Shown: positions 11,954 through 19,857 of the stretch, piece after piece
How positions within the stretch are numbered: the first letter of the stretch is position 1
How the letters are laid out: every line of letters begins with the position of its first letter
NCBI RefSeq assembly: GCF_019264445.1
Contig: NZ_JAHVAB010000043.1
Span: 1 to 64,000 of the forward strand
Source: Hydrogenophaga sp.
GTDB lineage: Bacteria > Pseudomonadota > Gammaproteobacteria > Burkholderiales > Burkholderiaceae_C
Reading direction: 5' to 3'
DNA: 64,000 nucleotides
Made by a program: the position numbers and the translations under genes
The notes under the pieces: generated by a model
Database searches by the model: none
What the model saw: the letters and a program-made list of their open reading frames with translations, nothing else
What the model was told of the DNA's origin: nothing

Positions 11954-12891
11954 TGGCCGATTTGCAACCCGGTCTTGTGGTGGCCGCCCACGGGCGCCAC
12001 TGCCTGGTCGAAAGCACCGACGGCGAGCGGCGCATCTGCCACCCGCGGGGCAAGAAGAACGCCGTGGTGGTCGGTGACCGCGTGCAGTGGCAGGTCACTG
12101 GCGACGAAGGCAGCATCGAACGCGTGGATCCGCGCCACAACCTCTTTTACCGCCAGGACGAGATGCGCACGAAGTCGTTCGCGGCCAACCTCGATCAGGT
12201 CCTGGTGCTGGTGGCCGCCGACCCGGAATTCTCGGAAAGCCAATTGGCCAGGGCACTGATTGCGGCACAGGCCGAGCGCATCGACGTGCTCATCGTGCTC
12301 AACAAAAGCGACCTCCAACCCGCCTTTGACCGCGCCTGGGCTCGCCTCGGGCCCTATCGCCGCATGGGCTCCACCGTCTTGCCGCTGCGGTTGAATTCGG
12401 CGGATGGCACCGAGGCCGGCCTGGACGAACTGCAGCACCGCCTCGCCCACAAAAACACGCTGGTGCTTGGCCCCTCAGGCGTGGGCAAGAGCACGCTGGT
12501 CAACCGACTGGTGCCCGAAGCGCGCGCGCAAACCGGTGAGATCTCCCGGGCGCTCAACTCCGGCAAGCACACCACCACCAGCACCACGTGGTACTGGACC
12601 GATACCACGCGCCAGACCGCGCTGATCGACTCACCCGGGTTTCAGGAATTCGGACTGAACCACATCGAGCCCATGCAGCTCGCCCACCTGATGCCCGACC
12701 TGAACGCCACGCTCGGGAACTGCCGCTTTTACAACTGCACCCACCTGCACGAACCGGGTTGCGCGGTGGTGGCGCATGTGCAGCAGGGCGAGCCTGATCA
12801 GGCGTCGACAGATGCGCTGGCCATCAGCGAGAACCGCTACCGCCTCTATCGCGAGTTGTTCGCCGAACTCTCCGACAAACGCCGCTACTGA
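11953..12891 (+). CDS. rsgA: Ribosome small-subunit-dependent GTPase A
   Basis: Circularly permuted GTPase that acts late in 30S maturation. In the 312-residue protein the G motifs are permuted: NKSDLQ (G4) precedes GPSGVGKST (G1/P-loop, around residue 173) and DSPGFQEFGL (G3). An N-terminal OB-fold (about 1-75) and a C-terminal zinc knuckle (CRFYNCTHLHEPGC) complete the family layout. The ATG at 11953 overlaps the preceding stop and gives the expected N-terminus; the frame is open for 12 more codons upstream. Confidence 0.95.
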   Translation: MADLQPGLVVAAHGRHCLVESTDGERRICHPRGKKNAVVVGDRVQWQVTGDEGSIERVDPRHNLFYRQDEMRTKSFAANLDQVLVLVAADPEFSESQLARALIAAQAERIDVLIVLNKSDLQPAFDRAWARLGPYRRMGSTVLPLRLNSADGTEAGLDELQHRLAHKNTLVLGPSGVGKSTLVNRLVPEARAQTGEISRALNSGKHTTTSTTWYWTDTTRQTALIDSPGFQEFGLNHIEPMQLAHLMPDLNATLGNCRFYNCTHLHEPGCAVVAHVQQGEPDQASTDALAISENRYRLYRELFAELSDKRRY

Positions 12892-12915
12892 GCGGCCGTT
12901 GCTGAGGCGTCCGCT

Positions 12916-13848
12916 TTAGAGGCCTGCCAGCGTCAGCAGCGCGAGCAGCAGCATCCACAGCACCACGGCGCGCCACACCAGGCCGACCACACTGCTCAGG
13001 TGCGCCAGCTGCGGATCGGGGCGAGCGCCGGGATCGCCTTCTTCAATGGATGCCAGCGCATCGGTCGACTGCGGCGTCAGGCGCACGTTGATCGCGCCCG
13101 AGGTCGCCGCCAGCACCACACCGTCGCTTCCAGGGGCGAAGCGCTCGGCGTCACCTCGCCAGCTCGCCACGGCTTCCTCGAAGTTGCCCACCACGGCAAA
13201 GCCCAGCGCGGTCAGCCGTGCGGGCACGTGGTCCACCCAGCGCCACCCTGCTTCAGCGGCATGCTGCAAGGCCAGACTGGGCGTGCCATCGGGTCGCGCG
13301 CGCCAGTTGCGCGAGAGGTACTCCGCCAGGCGATAGAACACCGCGCCTGAGGGGCCCAGGCCAATGGCCCAGAACACCACAAAGCACACCAGCACCCCAA
13401 ATACGTGGCGATGTGCAGCCAGCACCGAATGCTCGATGACCTGCCGCAACAACTCGGTGCGCGGCAGGCTGGAGGCATCCACGCGCAACCAGCGCGCGAG
13501 CTTCTCGCGCGCAAGTGCGTCGTCGCCCACGTCCAGCGCCTGGCGGATTTCGCTGAAGTGGTGACTGAACTGGCGAAAGCCCAGCGTGACGTAAAGAATC
13601 GCCACCGTCCATGCAAATGCGAGCACCGAGCTGAATTGCCACAGACCCCAGTACACCAGGCCAGAAACAGCCGCAGGAACACCGACCGCCAGCACCCAGG
13701 CCACCCAACCGTGGGACGACTGGCCAGCATCCAGGTTGCGGCGCACCGTGCGTGCCCAGCTGCGCAGGCCGGCGTGCACAGGGTTGTCAAAGGCCAGTGG
13801 GCGCGCCTGCTCGATCAACAAGGCAATCAGGATGGCGAAGAAACTCAT
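12916..13848 (-). CDS. CobD/CbiB family membrane protein
   Basis: Integral membrane protein of 310 residues related to CobD/CbiB (adenosylcobinamide-phosphate synthase superfamily) and AmpE-like proteins. The N-terminus MSFFAILIALLIEQARPL is a membrane segment, followed by further segments (VAWVLAVGVPAAVSGLVYW, VFGVLVCFVVFWAIGLGPSG) and a C-terminal one. No other cobalamin genes are present here, so a B12 role cannot be assumed; Burkholderiales genomes often carry this stand-alone paralogue. The ATG at 13848 is chosen because the 61 codons upstream are low-complexity and lack a family match. Confidence 0.8.
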   Translation of the reverse strand: MSFFAILIALLIEQARPLAFDNPVHAGLRSWARTVRRNLDAGQSSHGWVAWVLAVGVPAAVSGLVYWGLWQFSSVLAFAWTVAILYVTLGFRQFSHHFSEIRQALDVGDDALAREKLARWLRVDASSLPRTELLRQVIEHSVLAAHRHVFGVLVCFVVFWAIGLGPSGAVFYRLAEYLSRNWRARPDGTPSLALQHAAEAGWRWVDHVPARLTALGFAVVGNFEEAVASWRGDAERFAPGSDGVVLAATSGAINVRLTPQSTDALASIEEGDPGARPDPQLAHLSSVVGLVWRAVVLWMLLLALLTLAGL

Positions 13849-13906
13849 GCCGCCATCATAGTGGCGCGCTTTGCAGCGCCTGCGAGGAGCGTGAGACCGC
13901 CTGCAC

Positions 13907-14590
13907 TCAGGCGCTGAGCATGCGGTAGAAGTTGCGCAGCATGCCGGCTGTGGCGCCCCAGATGAACCGCTCGCGATCCCCATCAAGGTAAGGCATGGAG
14001 TACCACTCGCGAACGACGCCCTCGAAGGCATGCGAATGGCGGCGGTGGTGCAGCGGGTTCATCAGGTAAGCCAGCGGTACCTCGAACACGTCATCCACCT
14101 CGTGCGGGTTGGGCACGAGCTCAAAGCCCGGCTGCACCAGGCCAACGACGGGCGTGACGATGAACGAAGTGCCGGTGACATAGATCGGCAAAGTGCCCAG
14201 CACCTCGACACGCTCGGGCGGCAGGCCGATTTCTTCGTGCGCCTCCCGCAGCGCGGCGGCTGTGGCGTCGGCGTCATCAGGATCGAGCTTGCCCCCAGGC
14301 AAGGCGATCTGGCCCGAGTGGGTGGAGAGATGCGCGGTGCGCTGGGTCAGTATGAGCGTGAGCTCCTCTCGCATCACCAGCGGGATCAACACGGCGGCCT
14401 GCGCAGGCGCCCTGTCGGCAAATTTCTTTTCGCGGTGCAGCTCGGGCGTCCAGGCGGGGGGGTTGGCAAACAAGGCGCGCAAGCCGTCCGCAGTAAGGCG
14501 TTGCGCCTGCGCGGGCAGCAACAGCGCGTCTGCTTCATCCGCCACGATCGGCGCCAGTCTCGGATCAAAAGCGGGGAGAACTTGGGTCAT
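13907..14590 (-). CDS. Nudix hydrolase, CoA pyrophosphatase-like
   Basis: Predicted hydrolase of CoA or related nucleoside diphosphate derivatives. The Nudix box is visible as GGKLDPDDADATAAALREAHEEIGL, followed by the HHRRHSH segment and a C-terminal IWGATAGMLRNFYRML typical of CoA-type Nudix enzymes. The N-terminal UPF0035-like element before the box (ALPGGK) also fits the CoA subfamily. The ATG at 14590 is preferred over a GTG two codons upstream. The gene lies just beyond the rplS terminator, so it needs its own promoter. Confidence 0.88.
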   Translation of the reverse strand: MTQVLPAFDPRLAPIVADEADALLLPAQAQRLTADGLRALFANPPAWTPELHREKKFADRAPAQAAVLIPLVMREELTLILTQRTAHLSTHSGQIALPGGKLDPDDADATAAALREAHEEIGLPPERVEVLGTLPIYVTGTSFIVTPVVGLVQPGFELVPNPHEVDDVFEVPLAYLMNPLHHRRHSHAFEGVVREWYSMPYLDGDRERFIWGATAGMLRNFYRMLSA

Positions 14591-14613
14591 GGGCACGCCA
14601 GAATAGGACAGAC

Positions 14614-14645
14614 GAAAAAAAGCCGCTCCGTGGAGCGGCTTTTCT
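14614..14645 (-). terminator. Terminator of the rplS operon
   Basis: Perfect stem AAAGCCGCTCC / GGAGCGGCTTT with the apex around ACGG. On the minus strand it is followed by a T-run. It ends the rpsP-rimM-trmD-rplS transcript 26 bp after the rplS stop. Confidence 0.92.
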
Positions 14646-14670
14646 GGAAGCGGGTGTCAGGCGGAAAGCC

Positions 14671-15027
14671 TCACGCGCCCAGCTTTTCCTTGATGCGCGC
14701 CGACTTGCCGCTGCGCTCACGCAGGTAGTACAGCTTGGCGCGGCGCACAGCACCACGGCGCTTGACTTCGATCTTCGCGATCAGCGGGCTGTACAGCGGG
14801 AACGTGCGCTCGACGCCTTCACCGTTGGAGATCTTGCGCACGATGAAGCTGGAGTTCAGGCCACGGTTGCGACGGGCCACCACCACGCCTTCGTAGGCCT
14901 GCACGCGCTTGCGGGTGCCTTCGATCACGTTGACGCTGACGATCACGGTGTCGCCGGGGGCGAACGGGGGAATGACTTTGCCAAGGCGAGCAATTTCTTC
15001 TTGCTCAAGGGTCTGGATGAGGTTCAT
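14671..15027 (-). CDS. rplS: 50S ribosomal protein L19
   Basis: Ribosomal protein at the 30S-50S interface, 118 residues. Conserved blocks: [49 protein letters not shown] and [27 protein letters not shown]. The start is the ATG at 15027, which follows AGGAAA at the right spacing and gives the L19-type N-terminus [19 protein letters not shown] seven codons upstream (15048) lacks such a site. It is the last gene of its operon and may also have its own promoter inside the end of trmD. Confidence 0.97.
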   Translation of the reverse strand: MNLIQTLEQEEIARLGKVIPPFAPGDTVIVSVNVIEGTRKRVQAYEGVVVARRNRGLNSSFIVRKISNGEGVERTFPLYSPLIAKIEVKRRGAVRRAKLYYLRERSGKSARIKEKLGA

Positions 15028-15158
15028 GGTTTCCTGTTTGTCGGTCATGACCGCGCTGCACTAAAGGCCGCGAATCCGGCGGGGGCCCTGTCCAGACCTT
15101 TGCAGGTTTGCGGGCTGGCCCGGTCGCGGCGGCCGGTCAGAGGATCGAAAAGCCTCGG

Positions 15159-15164
15159 ATTATA
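15159..15164 (-). promoter_or_regulatory. Candidate -10 element for rplS
   Basis: A perfect TATAAT on the minus strand overlaps the TAA stop codon of trmD. The hexamer 17 bp upstream is TTTCCT, a poor -35. The trmD-rplS gap (132 bp) is longer than the other gaps in the operon, consistent with an extra promoter and leader for rplS. Confidence 0.4.
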
Positions 15165-15936
15165 GCAAGCCTTGCGAGCGCAGGAAAGAAAGGTCTGCCG
15201 CAGCGAGCAGCCCCTGCTCACGGGCTCGGGCGAGCAGATCGGGTCGGTGGGCGGCGGTGATGCGCAAACTCTGCTCGCGCCGGTACCTGGCAATGCGCTC
15301 ATGGTGCCCGCCCGTGAGGACATCGGGCACGGGCAACGGACCGTTCGGCCCTTGCCACACCTCGGGGCGCGTGTGATGCGGGCTGTCCAGCAGGCCGTCA
15401 AGCGCCGGATTGAAGCTGTCCTGCTGGTGGCTGCCTTCGTCGGTGAGCACACCGGGTTGCAGGCGCGCCACCGCGTCAAGCAAGGCCATGGCGGCGATTT
15501 CTCCGCCCGAGAGCACAAAGTCGCCCAGGCTGATCTGCAGATCCACGCAGGTGTCAATGAACCGCTGGTCAATGCCCTCGTAGCGGCCACACACCAGTAC
15601 CGCACCCGCACTGCCAGACCACCGCTCCACACTGGTGTGGTTCAGCGGCTGTCCGATGGGGGAAAACAGGACGACGGGCGCACGGGCATCCGGCTCGTCG
15701 TTGCGGGCGGCGCGCACCGCCTGCAGGCATTGCCACAGCGGCTCGACCATCATGACCATGCCGGGGCCGCCACCAAAAGGACGATCGTCCACACGGCGGT
15801 AGTTGCCCTCTGCAAAATCGCGCGGATTCCACAGATGCACCGCCACCTGGCCCGACTCGAAAGCGCGGCGATTGATACCGTGCTGAAGGAACGGTGCAAA
15901 GAGCTCGGGAAACAGGGTGATGACGTCGAAGCGCAT
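15160..15936 (-). CDS. trmD: tRNA (guanine-37-N1)-methyltransferase
   Basis: SPOUT-family methyltransferase that makes m1G37 in tRNAs and so prevents +1 frameshifting. Visible family blocks: MRFDVITLFPELF at the N-terminus, RPFGGGPGMVMM, VLFSPIGQPL, LVCGRYEGIDQRF and ISLGDFVLSGGE, which form the trefoil-knot SAM site, then the C-terminal helical domain. I chose the ATG at 15936, which gives the usual family N-terminus; an in-frame ATG eight codons upstream (15960) cannot be excluded. 50 bp separate it from rimM. Confidence 0.95.
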   Translation of the reverse strand: MRFDVITLFPELFAPFLQHGINRRAFESGQVAVHLWNPRDFAEGNYRRVDDRPFGGGPGMVMMVEPLWQCLQAVRAARNDEPDARAPVVLFSPIGQPLNHTSVERWSGSAGAVLVCGRYEGIDQRFIDTCVDLQISLGDFVLSGGEIAAMALLDAVARLQPGVLTDEGSHQQDSFNPALDGLLDSPHHTRPEVWQGPNGPLPVPDVLTGGHHERIARYRREQSLRITAAHRPDLLARAREQGLLAAADLSFLRSQGLL

Positions 15937-15986
15937 GGCGGTATTGTGAGCTTCTGCCATCCGCGCGAAGGCGCCCCACCAGGAGG

Positions 15987-16586
15987 TCAGTAGTCGGGCT
16001 GCCAGTCGGCGGTGATGATGCGGCGGGCCTTGTCCACGTCATCGATATACGCGGCCACGAACGGAATCATGCGCTCAGCGGTTTGCTCGACACCCTCAAC
16101 CGTCTCTGTGTACTCCAGCACCAGGACGGAGGTCGGCCCGGTGGGCATGAGGTCGCGCACCACGCCCAGGTCAATGCCTTCGCGGTTGACCACCGAAAGG
16201 CCGATCAGGTCAATCCAGTAGAACTCGCCCTCCGGCGTGGCCGGAAAGGCACTGCGCGGCAGCAGGATGCGAACGCCCTTGAGCGCTTCAGCTGCGTTGC
16301 GATCGTCCAGGCCTTGAAGCTGGGCCACCAAACCATCGGCGTGGGCCTTGACCTCGAGCACCGTCACGCGGACAACACCTGAAAACGCCGAAAAGCCGCG
16401 CGCGAAGCGGGCTTCGGGCGGCTGCAGGAACCAGGAGGAGGACGCGACCAGCGCCGAGGTGTCGGCGCTGTGGGGCAGGATGCGCACCCAGCCCTTGATG
16501 CCCCACGCGTCCTGAATGCGGCCCAGCTCGACAGCGTCGTCGGGCAGGGGTGACGCCGTGAAGGCGCCGGACGCGGGGCTGCTCAC
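15987..16586 (-). CDS. rimM: Ribosome maturation factor RimM
   Basis: 16S rRNA-processing protein that binds S19 in the 30S head, 199 residues. The N-terminal RimM domain begins at VELGRIQDAWGIKGWVRILPHS (family motif G-x-hxxxxGhxGxV). The C-terminal PRC-barrel part contains FYWIDLIGLSVVNREGIDLGVV and the end MIPFVAAYIDDVD. The start codon is GTG at 16586, 16 bases after the rpsP stop and without a clear Shine-Dalgarno, suggesting coupling to rpsP. Confidence 0.94.
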   Translation of the reverse strand: MSSPASGAFTASPLPDDAVELGRIQDAWGIKGWVRILPHSADTSALVASSSWFLQPPEARFARGFSAFSGVVRVTVLEVKAHADGLVAQLQGLDDRNAAEALKGVRILLPRSAFPATPEGEFYWIDLIGLSVVNREGIDLGVVRDLMPTGPTSVLVLEYTETVEGVEQTAERMIPFVAAYIDDVDKARRIITADWQPDY

Positions 16587-16602
16587 CGGGAAGACGGTGA
16601 GA

Positions 16603-16857
16603 TCAGGCCGCTGCCTTGGCGGCGTTTTGCTTCACCAGACGCGCCACCGTGTCCGAAGGCGTGGCGCCGACGCTGGTCCAGTAGGTCAGGCGGTCCAGGG
16701 CGATGCGAAGGGGCTCTTCACCACCGCGGGCCAGCGGGTTGTAGAAACCGATGCGCTCGATGAAACGGCCATCGCGGCGGTTGCGCTTGTCGGCAACCAC
16801 GATGTTGTAGAAAGGACGGGCTTTTGCGCCGCCGCGGGAGAGTCGAATGACGACCAT
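16603..16857 (-). CDS. rpsP: 30S ribosomal protein S16
   Basis: 84-residue ribosomal protein, first gene of the operon. The N-terminus [23 protein letters not shown] and the [20 protein letters not shown] block are characteristic. The ATG at 16857 is preceded by an AAGGAT site. The leader from the predicted promoter is about 115 bp. Confidence 0.97.
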   Translation of the reverse strand: MVVIRLSRGGAKARPFYNIVVADKRNRRDGRFIERIGFYNPLARGGEEPLRIALDRLTYWTSVGATPSDTVARLVKQNAAKAAA

Positions 16858-16979
16858 GATTTATCCTTCGGGTGGAGAGGTACCAACATCGGTACTTCAC
16901 TGGATCTTGCGACCCGCTATTTGCAGCGCTTGAGACACACGACTGACCACCCGGCCAGCGAAACGCCACGAAACCCGCG

Positions 16980-16985
16980 ATTATA
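16980..16985 (-). promoter_or_regulatory. -10 element of the rpsP operon
   Basis: A perfect TATAAT on the minus strand, followed by a GC-rich discriminator (CGCGGG) as expected for a ribosomal-protein or stringently controlled promoter. No good -35 hexamer is seen at 16-18 bp. It lies about 120 bp upstream of rpsP and 45 bp from the divergent acetyltransferase gene. Confidence 0.55.
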
Positions 16986-17030
16986 GCCCGTGCGCCGGTT
17001 TTGCCATTTCCCTCCTGCCCCGAGCCTCCC

Positions 17031-17561
17031 ATGCCCCTGATCCGCCCCAGCCGCGACGAAGACCTCGACGCCATCACCCGCATTTACGGCCACCACGTGC
17101 TGCACGGCACCGGCACCTTTGAAACCACCCCACCCAGCCTGGCCGACATGACCAGCCGCCGAGCCGATGTGCTGGCCAAAGGCCTGCCCTGGCTGGTGGC
17201 CGAAGACAACGGACAGGTGCTGGGCTTCGCGTACGGCAACTGGTTCAAGCCGCGCCCGGCGTACCGCTTTTCTGTTGAAGACTCGATCTACATGGACCCC
17301 TCCGCACACCGCAAGGGCCTGGGCCGCGCCCTGCTGGCGGAGCTGCTCGCGGTGCTGGAGCGCACGGGCACACGCAAAGTCATGGCCGTGATTGGCGACT
17401 CGGCCAACGCCGGCTCGATTGGCGTGCACAAGGCGCTGGGCTTTGAGCCGGTGGGTGTGGTGCAGTCGTGCGGCTGGAAATTTGACCGCTGGCTGGACAT
17501 CGTGCTGATGCAAAAGACCCTGGGTGCGGGCGACAGCACGCCGCCGCAAGGGAGCGTCTGA
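17031..17561 (+). CDS. GNAT N-acetyltransferase, phosphinothricin acetyltransferase-like
   Basis: 176-residue acetyltransferase of the COG1247 type. Features: IRPSRDEDLDAITRIYGHHVLHGTGTFE at the N-terminus, the acetyl-CoA-binding segment DPSAHRKGLGRALL (R-x-x-G-x-G/A), and NAGSIGVHKALGFEPVGVVQSCGWKFDRWLD, all typical of phosphinothricin/methionine sulfoximine acetyltransferase-like proteins. Real substrates are usually unknown amines or amino-acid analogues. The ATG at 17031 is the family start. The TM2 gene begins one base after the stop. Confidence 0.85.
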   Translation: MPLIRPSRDEDLDAITRIYGHHVLHGTGTFETTPPSLADMTSRRADVLAKGLPWLVAEDNGQVLGFAYGNWFKPRPAYRFSVEDSIYMDPSAHRKGLGRALLAELLAVLERTGTRKVMAVIGDSANAGSIGVHKALGFEPVGVVQSCGWKFDRWLDIVLMQKTLGAGDSTPPQGSV

Positions 17562-17562
17562 C

Positions 17563-18015
17563 ATGGCGCGCAAGAACAAGACGCTGGCGGTCTGTCTGGC
17601 GCTGCTGGGGGGTGCGCTCGGCCTGCACCGCTTTTACCTGCGCGGCCTGGGCGACTGGGTGGGCTGGCTGCACCCCATTCCGGCGGCGTTGGGTTTGTGG
17701 GGTGTGGACCGCGTGCTGCTCTACGGACAGGACGACAAACTCTCCTGGGTGCTGATCCCGCTGCTGGGTGCCACCATCGCCGCCAGTTGCCTCATGGCGA
17801 TCGTCTACGCACTCACCGACCGCGAAAAATGGAACCGCCAGTTCAACCCGGACCTGGCAGCCGAAGCCGCCTCGGGGGGCACCAACTGGCTGACGATCGG
17901 TGCGCTCGTGGCCGCCTTGCTGGTCGGCACGATTGCGCTCATGGGCAGCCTGGCCTTCGGTTTCCAGCGCTACTTCGAGTACCAGGTCGAGGAAGCACGC
18001 AAGATCAGCCAGTGA
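17563..18015 (+). CDS. TM2 domain-containing membrane protein
   Basis: 150-residue small membrane protein. The TM2 domain is recognisable: KNKTLAVCLALLGGALGLHRFYLRGLGDWVGWL, with the G-x-HRFYLG-like turn between two helices. Two more hydrophobic segments follow (SWVLIPLLGATIAASCLMAIVYA and WLTIGALVAALLVGTIALMGSLAF). Function of the family is unknown. It is probably cotranscribed with the acetyltransferase gene (1-bp gap). Confidence 0.8.
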   Translation: MARKNKTLAVCLALLGGALGLHRFYLRGLGDWVGWLHPIPAALGLWGVDRVLLYGQDDKLSWVLIPLLGATIAASCLMAIVYALTDREKWNRQFNPDLAAEAASGGTNWLTIGALVAALLVGTIALMGSLAFGFQRYFEYQVEEARKISQ

Positions 18016-18025
18016 GCCCCAGGGC

Positions 18026-18982
18026 TCAGTGAATCCATGACATGAGGGTCATGGTCGCGCTCAGCGTGACCAGGGCCAGCAAGGTCGACAGGCCCATGCT
18101 CGCGGTGGTCACTTCCTGTGCGACCTCATAGCGCTGGGCAAACAGGAACACGTTGGCGCCAATGGGCAGGGCCGCCGCGACCACCATCACGGTCAGCGGC
18201 AGGCCGGTGATGCCCATCGCCCATGCGCTCAGGCCCACCAGCACCGGCAGCACCAGGTTCTTGGAGACGCTGATCCACAGCGCCTGCCGCAGATGGCCGG
18301 CCATCGGCGTGCGCGCCAGCGTCACACCCACGAGCACCAGCGCGATCGGGCCGAATGCACTGCCCAGCAACTGCAGCGGCTTGTCCACCACGGTGGGCAG
18401 CGTCCACCCGGTTTGTGCGAACAGCAGACCACTCAGGATGGGCAGCGGAATCGGGTGGATGAGCGCACCTTTGAAGGCCGACCACGCCGTGGACAGCACA
18501 TGCGGCACCCGCTGGCCGCCCGCACGCGCCTCACGGGCCACGGCGAGTTCAAGGACGATGGAGCCCAGCGTCAGGAGGATCAGCGCATGCACCGACACCA
18601 GTGTGAGCAAGGTCACCTGCCCTTCCTTGCCGTAGGCGAGCTCCACCAGCGTGATGCCGATCATCACCATGTTGGAGAAGGTCCCGGCCAGCGCCATCAC
18701 CACGCTGCCGCAGTTGAACCCGCGCCAGGCGATCGACGCCGCCAGCAAGGACAACGCGGCCAGAAAGTAGGCGCCGAGCGGGCGCAGGTCCAGCGTCTCG
18801 AAATGCACCGAACTCATGGTGCGAAACAGCAGCGCCGGGATCAGCAGCAGGAAGACGAGGTTGGAAAGGTCCTTGATCGCGGCATCGCGGATCCACTCCA
18901 GCCGACCGGCCAGGTAGCCCAGACCGATCAGGATGAAGACAGGGGTGAGGGAGGCGACGACGGGGTTGGCTGCAATGTTCAC
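18026..18982 (-). CDS. AEC family transporter
   Basis: 318-residue integral membrane carrier of the auxin efflux carrier (AEC) family. There are about ten hydrophobic segments; the N-terminal half begins VASLTPVFILIGLGYLAGR and includes NLVFLLLIPALLF. The second half contains GSAFGPIALVLVGVTL and the conserved-type ALPIGANVFLFAQRY. Substrates in bacteria are typically small organic anions; none can be assigned here. The start is GTG at 18982. It follows the DUF3299 gene by 28 bp on the same strand, so it may be at the end of the zinc-locus transcript, though its link to zinc is unproven. Confidence 0.83.
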   Translation of the reverse strand: MNIAANPVVASLTPVFILIGLGYLAGRLEWIRDAAIKDLSNLVFLLLIPALLFRTMSSVHFETLDLRPLGAYFLAALSLLAASIAWRGFNCGSVVMALAGTFSNMVMIGITLVELAYGKEGQVTLLTLVSVHALILLTLGSIVLELAVAREARAGGQRVPHVLSTAWSAFKGALIHPIPLPILSGLLFAQTGWTLPTVVDKPLQLLGSAFGPIALVLVGVTLARTPMAGHLRQALWISVSKNLVLPVLVGLSAWAMGITGLPLTVMVVAAALPIGANVFLFAQRYEVAQEVTTASMGLSTLLALVTLSATMTLMSWIH

Positions 18983-19010
18983 CCGGCGATGGTAGCCGCC
19001 GCGGGAAGAC

Positions 19011-19598
19011 CTACTCGACGCCTACCGCGCTCGTGATCCGGTAATACAGGCCGTACGGATCGTTCTGCAACACATGGAACGTGCCCTCGACCACGACCGC
19101 TTCCAGCTTGTACTTCACCGGTTTGGCGGTGCGCACCTCCACCATGCTTTCGGGCCCGCCCGGGGTACAGAAGCTGCACGTCATCGGCACCGACGCCAGC
19201 AGGAAATGGCGCTGGCTCTCCCCCGGCTCCAGCGGCATCATGAAACCCTGCAGGCGCACTTTTTTCTGGTTCAGCCCGGCCACCGGCGCCGGGTACACCG
19301 GCACGATGCGCTTGTTGTCCACCTTGGTGGTGATGTCGGTGAGCAATGACCAGGCCACCACGTCCTCGCGCTTGGGCAGCGGAGCAAAGGGACTCAGGGG
19401 GCTGTGCACACCCGCACCCTGACCGCTTGGCACACCGGGGTGTGGCGGCGCCGAAGCGCCCGCAGGCACGGGCGAACTCAGGGTGGGCTGCGACCACGCC
19501 GGGCACGCCACCGATACGGCCACCAGAGCGCCCAGAGCCACCCGGACGGTGCATGCGCCGCGACGGGCCACGAATGTGAAGAGCTGGGGTGGGGTCAT
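19011..19598 (-). CDS. DUF3299 domain periplasmic protein
   Basis: 195-residue exported protein of unknown function. An N-terminal hydrophobic signal ends near ACPAWSQ. A Pro/Ala/Gly-rich linker leads to the DUF3299 domain: VVAWSLLTDI, KVRLQGFMMPLE, HFLLASVPMTCSFCTPGGPESMVEV and LQNDPYGLYYRITSA. The CSFC pair is conserved in the family and could bind metal or form a disulfide. From memory, a DUF3299 gene belongs to a Zur-controlled ABC operon in Pseudomonas aeruginosa (PA4063-PA4066), which fits its place here. The ATG at 19598 is used; a TTG at 19613 overlapping the previous stop is an alternative. Confidence 0.8.
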   Translation of the reverse strand: MTPPQLFTFVARRGACTVRVALGALVAVSVACPAWSQPTLSSPVPAGASAPPHPGVPSGQGAGVHSPLSPFAPLPKREDVVAWSLLTDITTKVDNKRIVPVYPAPVAGLNQKKVRLQGFMMPLEPGESQRHFLLASVPMTCSFCTPGGPESMVEVRTAKPVKYKLEAVVVEGTFHVLQNDPYGLYYRITSAVGVE

Positions 19599-19609
19599 GG
19601 TGTGTGGAG

Positions 19610-19852
19610 TCAATGGGCGTGGCGCATGCCGCAGTATTTGCCCAAGGCCAGACCCTTGCAGGCCACCGAGAGTTCCTGCATGCAGACTTTCTCGCCCTTG
19701 CCGGCTTCAAGACATTTGGCCGCGCCTTCGTGTGCGGCGGCCATGGCGCGGTGGCGCGCGGCGTCTTCCTTGATTTCCTTGTCGGAATGCTGGGCGAGCG
19801 CGGCGGTGGACAGCAGCGCGGCGGTCAGGAGAAGGACGAGTGGTTTTTTCAT
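19610..19852 (-). CDS. Small Cys-rich periplasmic protein, unknown function
   Basis: 80-residue protein with a clear Sec signal peptide (MKKPLVLLLTAALLSTAALA, cleavage before QHSD). The mature part of about 60 residues has four cysteines (KCLEAG, KVCMQE, VACKGL, KYCGM) and several histidines, including a C-terminal MRHAH. That pattern suits either two disulfides or metal binding. I do not recognise a named family. It sits 5 bases after the ABC permease stop, inside the Zur-like operon, at the place where the P. aeruginosa operon has a different small His-rich protein, so a role in periplasmic zinc handling is a reasonable guess only. The ATG at 19852 gives the signal peptide; the open frame extends upstream without one. 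Confidence 0.75.
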   Translation of the reverse strand: MKKPLVLLLTAALLSTAALAQHSDKEIKEDAARHRAMAAAHEGAAKCLEAGKGEKVCMQELSVACKGLALGKYCGMRHAH

Positions 19853-19857
19853 GGCAT

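Noticed and set aside
14596-14596. GTG start for the Nudix gene
   Set aside because: The ATG two codons downstream (14590) is the simpler start; the difference is two residues.
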